The notes beneath the pieces are model-generated. The model worked only from the letters and a program-made list of their open reading frames with translations, made no database searches and was not told the DNA's origin. From JBMYRH01 sp049602155 (GTDB lineage: Bacteria > Myxococcota_A > UBA9042 > PHBI01 > JBMYRH01): a stretch of DNA of 64,000 nucleotides. The stretch lies in NCBI GenBank assembly GCA_049602155.1, contig JBMYRH010000006.1, positions 186,001 through 250,000 on the forward strand, in the 5' to 3' direction. The number at the start of each line of letters is the position of its first letter. Position 1 is the first letter of the stretch. Position numbers and translations under genes: made by a program. Shown here one piece after another: positions 34,569 through 43,362 of the stretch.

Positions 34569-37234
34569 CGGGCCGGAACCGGAACCGACGTCGGACGGAG
34601 ACCTCTATCCCAGTTGGCCCCGACGCGCCGACACGCGTCGTCGGGAGGCGCCAGACCATCCAGGACCTCTGGTGGCTCATCTTTGGCGGCTGCCTCACCT
34701 TCGTAGCCTTCCCCTTCAGGACGACACCTGACTCTGAGATCTGGCCACTCGCCTGGGTCGGCCTCATCCCGCTCCTGTGGCGCCTCCGTGGCGTCTCTCG
34801 GCGGCGAGCCTTTTGGTACGGCGCCGTCTACGGATTGGTGGTCAACTTCGGTGGATTCTGGTGGATGTCCGGGATGTTCGAGGAGTTCGGCCACCTGCCT
34901 GCGGTCGTCGCCTGGGCCATCACGCTGCTCAACGCGGTTTATCAAGGGATGATGTTCGCGGTGTTCGCAGCGGTCGTCGTGTGGCTCGGTAGGAAGGAGG
35001 CGAGGCTGCCTGGCCCACTTGTCTTGGCCAGTGCGTTTGTGGCGGTCGAGTACCTCTACCCGATGGTCTTCCCCTGGTACCTCGGCAATTCACAGCACCC
35101 ATTTCGCTGGTTCGTGCAAGTCGCCGACTTGGGCGGCGTGTACGGCGTCAGCTTCCTCGTCGTCGTGGGCAACGCGCTCGGGCTGACCGTCATCGAGCGC
35201 GTGTCTAAAAGGCACATCTATCTCGTTCAGGCCGGGGTCGGCGCGCTTCTGATCGTGTCAGCCATCGGCTACGGTGCCACGCGGCTTCAAGCTGTGGATG
35301 AAGCCGCCGAGCGGGCCCCGAAGATGAAGATCGGGATGGTCGAGGCAGACATCGGCATTTGGGAGAAGGAGGCCAAGGGCCTGGCGCGAAATAAGCGTGC
35401 CCAGACACTGCACTCCAACCTGCTTAAGCACCAATCAATGTCCCGTGACCTCGCAGAGCGTGGCGCTGAACTCATCCTATGGCCAGAGTCGAGCTACATC
35501 CCGCTCGGTCCGGTCTACGGCAAGCGACTCGACAGCTTCGCCGTGGGGATCGGGGACAGTGGGCGCCTCGCGTTGTGGAGAGACCATGGCGAAGCCGGGT
35601 TTGACTGGAGCCTGGGGCCCACAATCGCAGATGTAGGCACACCGTTCCGCGCCGTCGCAGCCTCCCGAGAGGACACCGTGTTCGCAGTAGGGGATAACGG
35701 CGCCGTGATCTCTTGGGACGGCAAGCACGCGCGACCCGTGCCCATCCAGGTCCTCGAAGGGGAGGGGCCTCCCGCACTCTTCGGGGTCGCGGTCGGCGCT
35801 GAATCAGGTGGTCAGGCAGACGCGGACGGGGGGCAGCCCGTCGTCTGGGCTGTCGGGCAGCACGGTCATGTGTACGTCGGAGATGGACTTGGCCTCGATC
35901 TCATCGCATCGGAGGTCTCGACCTCCCTCCGGGCCGTCGCCACCTTGACCGGTGGGCGCGCTATCGCAGTCGGCGACGCCGGCGTGGTACTGGCGCTGGA
36001 GAAGCGCTCGAACTCACGCATCGACACCCACGTCGACAGTGACCTCTACGCCGTCGTCTATGATCCCGCCACGCGCGACGTCTGGGTTGCGGGAGCGGGG
36101 GGCACCATCCTCACCGCGAAGGGCGCGCGGTGGTCACGCGAGAAGACTGGGGTCACCACCACCTTGCGTGCGCTGGCCGTGGACGATCACGGGACGGTCT
36201 TCGCGGTCGGAGACCACGGCACTATCCTGCGTCGCGAGCCGTCTGGCGCTTGGGTGCAGGAGTCGATCCCTACGAAGTCACACCTCGTCTCGGTCACTGC
36301 CGACGCCCGCGGCACCATGCTCGCCGCAGACCGCGCCGGTGGCCTCTGGATACGCTCAACGTTGACTGTCGGCCTCTGGGAGCGTGTGGACGCACCCGGG
36401 ATTGGGCCCCTGCACTCCATGGCCAGCCTGGGCTACGTGCGCATGCGGCCTATCCCAAGGGACACACGCTACCTCATCCAAGGCGAGGCGCCGGGCCCAG
36501 AAGCCGAGGCCTTCTTACGCCGACCGGGTGGCGAGATGTCGGGTTCAAATCGCGTCAGAACGGCCGTGCAGCGGGGCTTTAAGACCCCGATAATCTTCGG
36601 GGCGATTACGTGGGAGAGTTCGGAGGGAGAAGGGCGCGCCAATCGACGCGTATGGAACACCGCTGTGTTGCTCGATGAGATGGGCCGCATCAGGGGGATG
36701 TACGACAAATACCAACTCCTGGCTTTTGGCGAGTACATCCCGTTCGGTGAGGTGTTCCCGTCGCTGTACGGGCTTATCCCGGAGGCCGGTCGGTTCGTGG
36801 CTGGTGATGATGTGGGCGCCTTCGACTTCATGGGCCACAAGCTAGGGCTGATGATCTGCTACGAGGACATCCTCACGCGCTTCGCTGGGCGCCTCGCTGG
36901 GCTCGAACCAGAGGTCCTCTTAAACATCACGAACGACGCGTGGTTCGGAAGGACGAGCGAGCCGTACCTTCACCTCAACCTAGCCATGATGCGCGCGATT
37001 GAGACACATCGCCCTCTGCTGCGCTCAACAAACACGGGGATCTCGACCATCGTCGACCCGGCCGGGCGGCTCGTTCAGCAGTCCTCTATTGACGACGCTG
37101 AGACCCTGATGGCGGACGTGCCGATGATGACAATCGGGACCGTCTATGCGCGCATCGGCGATCTCTTTGCCCACATCACGCTGCTTCACATGCTATGCCT
37201 ATTCTTGTTGCGCCGAACTCGGAGGTCATCCTGA
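34559..37234 (+). CDS. lnt: Apolipoprotein N-acyltransferase with inserted seven-repeat beta-propeller
   Basis: An 891-residue protein, against about 500 in typical Lnt. The N-terminal half has six or seven membrane helices (residues ~35-240). The nitrilase-like catalytic triad is intact: Glu310 (LILWPESSY), Lys717 (MYDKYQLLAFGEYIP) and Cys767 (LMICYEDIL). One helix (~868-885) closes the protein. Between Glu310 and Lys717 lies an extra ~300 residues with seven copies of a VFAVGDxGxI-like strand: 327, 374, 429, 468, 508, 547 and 586, about 40 residues apart. This predicts a seven-bladed YCF48/WD-like propeller in the periplasm. The core should N-acylate lipoproteins; the insert's role is unknown. 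A second ATG at 34565 gives an ATGA overlap with the lipid kinase and may be the true start. Confidence 0.88.
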   Translation: MPMTGRNRNRRRTETSIPVGPDAPTRVVGRRQTIQDLWWLIFGGCLTFVAFPFRTTPDSEIWPLAWVGLIPLLWRLRGVSRRRAFWYGAVYGLVVNFGGFWWMSGMFEEFGHLPAVVAWAITLLNAVYQGMMFAVFAAVVVWLGRKEARLPGPLVLASAFVAVEYLYPMVFPWYLGNSQHPFRWFVQVADLGGVYGVSFLVVVGNALGLTVIERVSKRHIYLVQAGVGALLIVSAIGYGATRLQAVDEAAERAPKMKIGMVEADIGIWEKEAKGLARNKRAQTLHSNLLKHQSMSRDLAERGAELILWPESSYIPLGPVYGKRLDSFAVGIGDSGRLALWRDHGEAGFDWSLGPTIADVGTPFRAVAASREDTVFAVGDNGAVISWDGKHARPVPIQVLEGEGPPALFGVAVGAESGGQADADGGQPVVWAVGQHGHVYVGDGLGLDLIASEVSTSLRAVATLTGGRAIAVGDAGVVLALEKRSNSRIDTHVDSDLYAVVYDPATRDVWVAGAGGTILTAKGARWSREKTGVTTTLRALAVDDHGTVFAVGDHGTILRREPSGAWVQESIPTKSHLVSVTADARGTMLAADRAGGLWIRSTLTVGLWERVDAPGIGPLHSMASLGYVRMRPIPRDTRYLIQGEAPGPEAEAFLRRPGGEMSGSNRVRTAVQRGFKTPIIFGAITWESSEGEGRANRRVWNTAVLLDEMGRIRGMYDKYQLLAFGEYIPFGEVFPSLYGLIPEAGRFVAGDDVGAFDFMGHKLGLMICYEDILTRFAGRLAGLEPEVLLNITNDAWFGRTSEPYLHLNLAMMRAIETHRPLLRSTNTGISTIVDPAGRLVQQSSIDDAETLMADVPMMTIGTVYARIGDLFAHITLLHMLCLFLLRRTRRSS

Positions 37235-37869
37235 TGGAGTCGCTGCTAAAAGACGGCTTGGACGCTTACGCGGCCATGCACACTGGCCCTGTCCCCGAGC
37301 TCTATGAGCGACTGCGTATTGAGACAATGCGGGATGCTGAGATACCGCAGATGCAAGTGGGCACCCTCGTCGGGCGATTCTTAATGCTTGTCTCGCGGCT
37401 CATCGGTGCCCGTCGCGCTGTCGAGATCGGCACATTCACCGGGTATTCGTCACTCTGCATCGCGGAGGGCATGGTCGAGAGTGGAGAGGTCATCACCTGT
37501 GACATCAATGAAGAGACCACAGCGATGGCTCAGCGCTATTGGGCCGAGGCGCCCTGGGGCTCGCGCATCTCACTGCGACTCGGTCCAGCACTCGAGAGCC
37601 TCGAGACCATCTCCGGGCCATTCGACTTGGCGTTTATCGACGCTGACAAGGTCAACTATACGAACTACTGGGAGGCCATACTCCCGAAGATGCGTCAGGG
37701 CGGCGTCATCATCGTCGACAACGTTCTGTGGAGCGGCACGGTGCTCAACCCCGACGACGAGTCCGCCGAGGCCATCGACGCACTGAACAAGCATGTCGTC
37801 GCAGACCCCCGGGTCGACCACGCCCTTTTGACCGTCCGCGACGGGCTCATGTTCGCCGTCAAACGATGA
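37234..37869 (+). CDS. SAM-dependent O-methyltransferase (catechol/CCoAOMT type)
   Basis: A 211-residue methyltransferase of the metal-dependent OMT family. ATG 37234 is chosen because it overlaps the lnt stop (TGATG) and has GGAGG eight bases upstream. Motifs are VEIGTFTGYSSLCIA (SAM-binding), FDLAFIDADKVNYTNYWE (metal/substrate), GGVIIVDNVLWSG and LLTVRDGLMFAVKR at the C-terminus. It probably methylates a catechol- or caffeoyl-like hydroxyl; the substrate is not predictable. The stop overlaps the next gene's ATG. Confidence 0.92.
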   Translation: MESLLKDGLDAYAAMHTGPVPELYERLRIETMRDAEIPQMQVGTLVGRFLMLVSRLIGARRAVEIGTFTGYSSLCIAEGMVESGEVITCDINEETTAMAQRYWAEAPWGSRISLRLGPALESLETISGPFDLAFIDADKVNYTNYWEAILPKMRQGGVIIVDNVLWSGTVLNPDDESAEAIDALNKHVVADPRVDHALLTVRDGLMFAVKR

Positions 37870-39551
37870 GGGGCGCCCTCACGGTTGCGCTCGCCCTGAT
37901 TGTGCTGGGCGCCGATGGGACGCCAGCCTCTGCGGTCGAAGGGGCCTTTGAGCCGCGACTCTTCCGTGTTCCAAACGCCGAAGACGTCGAGGATGCCGAC
38001 GCGGTGTTTATAGACATCCACCCGGAGTATCGGGTGCGCGCGATCCACATCGATCCGCTAGACCTCAGCGGCGTCGAAGTGCGTGCCATCTCCTGGTTTG
38101 AGCAACGCTTGCGGGTAGACAGCACCTTTGCGCTGCCTGGGGTCGGCGGCATCTTTGTCCAAGCGGATATTTTGGATGGGGTGCTCTTCGGCGACAACGG
38201 CCGCTTTGGCACGGAGCCTCATGTGAACTCAGGGGTAGGCCTCGCCTCCAAGCAGCCTAACCTTTCGGGTTGGGAGATGGGCCTGATGGACCCTGATCGA
38301 GAGACGGACCCTGAGGCCTATGGCCCAATCCTGCGCTCGATTGACCCGCTGCGAATCAACTTCCTCTATGGCGAAGTTCGGTTCCCCTTCGGCATCCTGC
38401 GTATTGGCCGACAACCCATCACCGAGACGGGCGCCATGGCCGTCAACGATGGCCGCTCGCACCGGAACCGCTGGGGCGCCAGCACCTACCACCAAGCGGC
38501 TGACCGGATCTTGTTTGGCACGAAAATCAGTGAACTCTTCCGCATGATGGTCGAAGGGGACAGCTACATCCCTGATCGTTCCATGGAGAGAGGTGTCACC
38601 CTTGGGTTGGTCTACGACTTCCTTGTGGAGGATGACCTCGCAGACTTCGCCGACGACATGCACATGGTGGCCATGCAGCTGGCGTGGCGATGCGACGACG
38701 AGGCCATCCTCGGCCCGCTTTGGCATGACATCGTGGCCTCAGCCACGCTCGTCTATCGTTGGGATGAACGCTACGGCAGCAAGGTGTTTGCGCTGCCCAT
38801 CCGCGCAGCGTTCAGCCTTGAGAAGCTCGATGTGTTCGCGGAGTTCAGCGTCATCTCGGGTGAGAGTCGGGAGATCAGCTCCGGGTTCGCCGAGCTCACC
38901 GGTGAGGCCGTGAGCGATCAAGAGATCCTCAGCTACGGCGCACGGTTAACCCTCGACTACCAGCTGAGTGACTTCACGTTCACGGCTCAATGGGGCTACG
39001 CGTCAGGCGATGAAGACCCGAGCCCGTCAAGCGCGCAGACCACGACCACCTGGCCCCGAGACACCAACCTGGGCTTGCTCCTCTTTGAGCACGTCTTGGC
39101 TTTTCAAAGCGCACGCTCCGCCGCGATCGGCATCCAAGCTTTAAAGGAGCGCGGTGCTGACAGCTTCCCGCTCAGCGAGGTCGCTACGGAGGGGCGCGTG
39201 ACAAACGTCAACGCGCTCTTCCCCCAGATTGCCTGGGAGCCACTCGATGGCCTCCAAGTGAAGCTCGGTGCGCTCTTTGCGTGGTCAGCCTCCGCGACTG
39301 TAGACCCCATCCAATCGCTGCTTCGGAAAGACGGAGAGACGATCGAGGACGACCTCGTCAACTACAACGGCGGCAAGCCCGCGCACTATTGGGGCACAGA
39401 GTTCGACATCGGCGTGCGCTATCGCTACCGCCAGTTCTTCCAGGCCGTGCTCGAGGCCGCCTACCTGCTCCCCGGACCCGGGCTTCAAGATGAGAACGGA
39501 GACGCCGTCCCCGCCTGGATGCTTGAGACCCGCTTCATGTTCAGCCTATGA
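37866..39551 (+). CDS. Large outer-membrane barrel protein
   Basis: A 561-residue exported protein. ATG 37866 overlaps the methyltransferase stop and begins a signal peptide (MRGALTVALALIVLG... ending ASA before VEGAFE). The mature part has the alternating pattern and aromatic girdles of a barrel, with segments such as YGEVRFPFGILRIGRQPITETGAM and a final aromatic strand MLETRFMFSL ending in Phe-Ser-Leu. It resembles the alginate-export/DcaP-like large barrels and is distantly like the barrel at 1005-2444. The function is unidentified; the lipoprotein gene overlapping its stop is probably its partner. Confidence 0.6.
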   Translation: MRGALTVALALIVLGADGTPASAVEGAFEPRLFRVPNAEDVEDADAVFIDIHPEYRVRAIHIDPLDLSGVEVRAISWFEQRLRVDSTFALPGVGGIFVQADILDGVLFGDNGRFGTEPHVNSGVGLASKQPNLSGWEMGLMDPDRETDPEAYGPILRSIDPLRINFLYGEVRFPFGILRIGRQPITETGAMAVNDGRSHRNRWGASTYHQAADRILFGTKISELFRMMVEGDSYIPDRSMERGVTLGLVYDFLVEDDLADFADDMHMVAMQLAWRCDDEAILGPLWHDIVASATLVYRWDERYGSKVFALPIRAAFSLEKLDVFAEFSVISGESREISSGFAELTGEAVSDQEILSYGARLTLDYQLSDFTFTAQWGYASGDEDPSPSSAQTTTTWPRDTNLGLLLFEHVLAFQSARSAAIGIQALKERGADSFPLSEVATEGRVTNVNALFPQIAWEPLDGLQVKLGALFAWSASATVDPIQSLLRKDGETIEDDLVNYNGGKPAHYWGTEFDIGVRYRYRQFFQAVLEAAYLLPGPGLQDENGDAVPAWMLETRFMFSL

Positions 39552-40738
39552 GGTGTGCCATGTACAACCACCGCTGGACCCTCCTCATAGTCGCCACCCT
39601 CGGCCTTGGCTGCGAAACCTATGACCCGCCGCCTTCGGTCAGCCTCGTGCCAGCCCCTAGCGGCCAGTACGACACAGCGGGCCCCGTAGAACTCAGCTTC
39701 TCCGAGCCTGTGGCGAGCTCCTCGCTTGCCGTGTCCGTCTGGTGCACGGGGAATCGCGACGAGGAGGGCGAATTCGCGCTAGACCCATCGGACGCAGTCA
39801 CCCATCACTGCGTCCCTGATGTGTGCCCACAGATGTCGGATTGTGGTGAGGTTCAGGCGTGCCTAGATAGCGAGCGTACATCCGCAAAGTTGAGCTTCAC
39901 TGGTGAGGTCTGCAGTGAGGACTCATGGCAGGCTTGGATCGTCGTAGAGGCGGGGCTCACGGATGATGCTGGGAACGATACCGGCGTCCCTGAGGCGTTC
40001 TCACTTATGCTCTGGCCCGCAGATGGCCCCACAGGCGACGCCGTTGGCCAGGACGGCGACGTCGTGACCAGTGAGGATGGGGAAGCAGGCCCCGGGGACA
40101 CCCCGTTGACCCTCAACAGCGGGGTCGTCACGCTGATATCCAGCTTGTCAGATGGCAACGAGGCGATCGCAGGGATTTACCCATCCCTGTATATGCGGCT
40201 CTTGGTCGATCTTGCGTCGGAGCCCGAGACAGGGACCACGTGGATGCTCGCGACGGTCGCGCGACTCAGCGATGAGGCCAAGGCACGCAACGCGACGAGC
40301 GAAGTCCCCACCGACCGCTCGCCCATCGTCGATGATGAAGGGTGGGCCGTCCTGATCATGGGCGAGATCACCCCGAACCTCGATGGCACCTTTGACCTAG
40401 AGACGGTCCCCACAGACGTCACAGTCTGGGTGTTAGGGACGATCAAAGTGGTCCTCAAGGATTTCCAGCTCATCGGGCTTATTACGCCAGGGGAGGGCGA
40501 TGACGAGCGTGACACCTTGGCCGGCATTCTGCAGACCACAGACGCGGAGATCACCCTCGGCGCCCCGTCCCCCCTCGGGGCCGTGAACGCCATCTTCACA
40601 GGAGATGGGCTCTTCGAGAATGAGGTTTCGCCGGACCTCCCTCGGCTGTGCTCCGAGGCGCCCTGCGAGACGCTCTTAAGCCAGGGTGGTGACTGCCAGC
40701 TCCCGCTGCCATGGGAGAAGCCCAGCATATGCCCGTAG
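39548..40738 (+). CDS. Predicted lipoprotein with N-terminal Ig-like domain
   Basis: A 396-residue lipoprotein; the signal peptide carries the lipobox LGLGC. The first ~130 residues (SLVPAPSGQYDTAGPVELSFSEPV) look like a bacterial Big_5/Ig-like fold with several cysteines. An acidic linker and a beta-rich C-terminal half without recognised motifs follow. The ATG overlaps the stop of the barrel gene. It probably works with that barrel in the outer membrane. Confidence 0.65.
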   Translation: MRCAMYNHRWTLLIVATLGLGCETYDPPPSVSLVPAPSGQYDTAGPVELSFSEPVASSSLAVSVWCTGNRDEEGEFALDPSDAVTHHCVPDVCPQMSDCGEVQACLDSERTSAKLSFTGEVCSEDSWQAWIVVEAGLTDDAGNDTGVPEAFSLMLWPADGPTGDAVGQDGDVVTSEDGEAGPGDTPLTLNSGVVTLISSLSDGNEAIAGIYPSLYMRLLVDLASEPETGTTWMLATVARLSDEAKARNATSEVPTDRSPIVDDEGWAVLIMGEITPNLDGTFDLETVPTDVTVWVLGTIKVVLKDFQLIGLITPGEGDDERDTLAGILQTTDAEITLGAPSPLGAVNAIFTGDGLFENEVSPDLPRLCSEAPCETLLSQGGDCQLPLPWEKPSICP

Positions 40739-41679
40739 ACACCCGTCGCTCACGCCCACCCAAGCTCTCGGACGTCACCGGCGGCGCACAGCGGCGTCAA
40801 GTCGTGGTGACCTCAGCCCTGGCGGGGGAGCGCCTCGACAAGGCCCTGGCAGCGTTGTCAGAAGATGTCTCTCGCACCCTTGCCCGGAAGGCGATCGCCA
40901 ACGGAGGGGTCTTCCTGGGCCTCGACCGCTGCAAAGTCGCATCACGTAAGGTGTCGCCCGATGATTGCCTGACGATCACTTGGCACCCCGCGGGTCACGC
41001 CGGCCGCACCTATCCCCTCCACATCATCCACGAGGACTCGACGCTTGTCGTGGTCCACAAGCCTGCTGGACAACATGTGCAAGGCACAGCCCAAGGCGAC
41101 GCTGGCACCCTCGTCGTCTCACTCCAGAAGCGCTTCGGAGCTGCCACTCAGCTCGCTCATCGCTTGGATGCACCGGCGAGCGGCCTCGTGATCGCTGGCC
41201 GAGACTCGGGCACTGTCGCGGAACTGATGACCTGCTTCCGAGAGCACACAGTGACGCGAGCCTACCTCGCAGTCGTCCTCGGAGTGCCACGTGCCGGAGA
41301 GTGTCGCCTGCCCCTCGCTCGGGACGGACGCCGCATGAGGATCGCAGCCCGCGACGAACCCGAGGCCAAGCCCGCCCACACCGATGTCGAGGTCCTCTGG
41401 CAAGGCGAAGGGAAAGCCCTTGTCCGTGCGCAGCTGCACACTGGCCGGATGCATCAGGTGCGTGCACACCTCAGTGGCTTGGGGGCCCCCATCGTGGGGG
41501 ACCGGCTCTATGGCGCTGAGCGCGCCCCGAGGCTCTGCCTTCATGCTGTGGACCTCGGCGTCTCACTGCCGGGCCGCGACAAGCTCACTCTTCACACCCC
41601 GCCACCAGAGGACTTCTGGATGACCGCGGAGCTCCCTGAAGAGGCACGTAAGGCGATCGAAGAGCCGCCTCGGGGCTAG
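40729..41679 (+). CDS. RluA-family pseudouridine synthase
   Basis: A 316-residue protein with an S4-like N-terminal domain (AGERLDKALAALSEDVSRTLARKAIANGGV) and the RluA catalytic core. The core shows HKPAGQHVQGT, HRLDAPASGLVIAG with catalytic Asp147, and LHTGRMHQVRAHLSGLG. It isomerises uridines in rRNA or tRNA; which site cannot be told. ATG 40729 is chosen because GGGAGAAG lies eight bases upstream; an ATG at 40711 is open. It overlaps the lipoprotein gene by ten bases. Confidence 0.92.
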   Translation: MPVDTRRSRPPKLSDVTGGAQRRQVVVTSALAGERLDKALAALSEDVSRTLARKAIANGGVFLGLDRCKVASRKVSPDDCLTITWHPAGHAGRTYPLHIIHEDSTLVVVHKPAGQHVQGTAQGDAGTLVVSLQKRFGAATQLAHRLDAPASGLVIAGRDSGTVAELMTCFREHTVTRAYLAVVLGVPRAGECRLPLARDGRRMRIAARDEPEAKPAHTDVEVLWQGEGKALVRAQLHTGRMHQVRAHLSGLGAPIVGDRLYGAERAPRLCLHAVDLGVSLPGRDKLTLHTPPPEDFWMTAELPEEARKAIEEPPRG

Positions 41680-41735
41680 CCAAGAGCCTGCAGTTCAGGG
41701 TAAGAGCGCGACGCAAAAGGGCCGAGGAAGTCAGG

Positions 41736-43091
41736 TTGCCAACAGAAAGCACCAGCCGCGTCATGATGGCGTATTGCGACGCTGAGGGGCGCATCTACGA
41801 TCACCCCGAGCTAGAGATGCTCGGCTGGGACGGAGAGTGCTGGCGCCCAGTGAGCCTCGATGAGGTGATCCCGCTCCCAGAGGGGAGCGACCTGTTCACG
41901 CTCCCCGGTCGTCGCCCTGCCGGGCTCAACGCTGAATCTCAAGAGGTTGTCGTCTGGGATGAGCCCGACGTCTTCGCGGCCAGCGTCTTCCTTGCACCCG
42001 CGTACCTCCGCCTCCTCCTGCCTGCCTATGAGACGCTCGCAGATGCGCCAGGGCTGCCACTCTATGCGTACTCTGCCGTGGGTGTGTTGGATGGCGAGCT
42101 CGTCGCCGCGGCTATCCGCGTGGACCCGGACATTCGACAAGACCCCTACCGCTTTGACATCGAAGAGGTCGCAGCGGGGGTCGCTGAGCGCCGGCAGGCT
42201 GAGCCTGAGAACCGCGTGTTACAGCACCTGACGAGGTGCGCACTTGAGTATCACTGCCGTGCCGCTCAAAACTATTTCCTCGGGCGCTTCGAAGCACCGC
42301 TACCCGCTGCCCCGACATGCAATGCGTATTGCGTTGGCTGCATCTCGCTCCAAGACCCAAATGCCGGCGATGAGCTAGCCCCAGCAAGCCATGATCGCAT
42401 CGCCTTTGAGCCCAGCCACGATGAACTCGCCTCCGTGGCTGTGGGCCACATCGCCCGCGTAGGCTGCGACGCCGTCGTGAGCTTTGGCCAGGGTTGCGAG
42501 GGAGAGCCACTCAGCGAAGGCGCCGCGTTGGTCCGAACCGTGGAGGCGATCCGGGCTCAGACGAGCGAGGGGGTCATCAACCTGAACAGTAACGCCTCGA
42601 AGCCTGATGTCGTCGAGGAGCTCTGCCAAGCGGGGTTGAACTCCCTCCGGATCTCAACCAACAGCGCACGCCCCGACGTCTATGCGGCCTACTACCGGCC
42701 CAAAGGCTACAGCTTCGACGATGTTCAGGAGAGTGGTCGCGTCGTGAAGCGTCATGATGGCTATGTGATGCTGAACTACTTCATCTTCCCCGGCGTGACG
42801 GATACGCACGCCGAACTTGAGGCTTTGAGCGCTTGGATCACCCGGGACCACATCGACATGGTCCAGCTCCGTAACCTCAACATCGACCCCGAGATCTACC
42901 TTGAGATCCTGGCGCCGGTCGGCGGGGCAGGGGAGGCCATGGGCGTTGCTCAGTGGCTCGCTGAGCTCTCGCGACGGCACCCCCATCTGCGCTTTGGGTA
43001 CTTTAACCCTGCCTCGCGCCTCTTTGACGCTGAACCGCACTCGCTCGACCTTGCGATGGCGAATGAGGAGTTTATCCATGCCGACCTATGA
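41736..43091 (+). CDS. Radical SAM enzyme with unrecognised N-terminal domain
   Basis: A 451-residue protein. The radical-SAM cluster motif CNAYCVGC (Cys195, 199, 202) is followed by SFGQGCEGEPLSEGAALV and VINLNSNASKP, matching the SAM-binding GGE-like and strand regions of an AdoMet-radical TIM barrel; YFIFPGVTDT is typical later. Residues 1-185 form a domain I do not recognise, unusual for starting well before the cluster. TTG 41736 has GAGGAAG five bases upstream; ATG 41763 is an alternative. It overlaps the FmdB-type gene by 14 bases. Confidence 0.85.
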   Translation: MPTESTSRVMMAYCDAEGRIYDHPELEMLGWDGECWRPVSLDEVIPLPEGSDLFTLPGRRPAGLNAESQEVVVWDEPDVFAASVFLAPAYLRLLLPAYETLADAPGLPLYAYSAVGVLDGELVAAAIRVDPDIRQDPYRFDIEEVAAGVAERRQAEPENRVLQHLTRCALEYHCRAAQNYFLGRFEAPLPAAPTCNAYCVGCISLQDPNAGDELAPASHDRIAFEPSHDELASVAVGHIARVGCDAVVSFGQGCEGEPLSEGAALVRTVEAIRAQTSEGVINLNSNASKPDVVEELCQAGLNSLRISTNSARPDVYAAYYRPKGYSFDDVQESGRVVKRHDGYVMLNYFIFPGVTDTHAELEALSAWITRDHIDMVQLRNLNIDPEIYLEILAPVGGAGEAMGVAQWLAELSRRHPHLRFGYFNPASRLFDAEPHSLDLAMANEEFIHADL

Positions 43092-43353
43092 GTACCGCTG
43101 CGACCTCTGTAGCCATGAGATGGAGGCCATCCAGCGCATCAGCGCGGACGCGCTGACCACGTGTCCTCAATGCGGAGGAGAGGGGTTAAAGCGCCTGATC
43201 AGCCGCACGAGTTTCATGCTGAAAGGCGGCGGCTGGTATGCCACGGATTACGCTGGAAAGAAGACGCACGACAATGCAGCGAGCGCTCCATCGGCGCCGG
43301 CAGCGAGCCCACCTGCAGGGGGGGGCTCCCCCAAGAGTTCATCAAGCGACTAG
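43078..43353 (+). CDS. FmdB-type zinc-ribbon protein
   Basis: A 91-residue protein with the FmdB signature: MPTYEYRCDLC start, CPQCGG second zinc knuckle, LKRLISRTSFMLKGGGWYATDY and a low-complexity Ala/Pro/Ser tail. The ATG is preceded by GAGGAG at seven bases, inside the end of the radical SAM gene. FmdB-like proteins are often found near formamidase or radical SAM genes and are thought to be regulators or metal carriers, without settled function. Confidence 0.93.
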   Translation: MPTYEYRCDLCSHEMEAIQRISADALTTCPQCGGEGLKRLISRTSFMLKGGGWYATDYAGKKTHDNAASAPSAPAASPPAGGGSPKSSSSD

Positions 43354-43362
43354 CCGCCTTGC

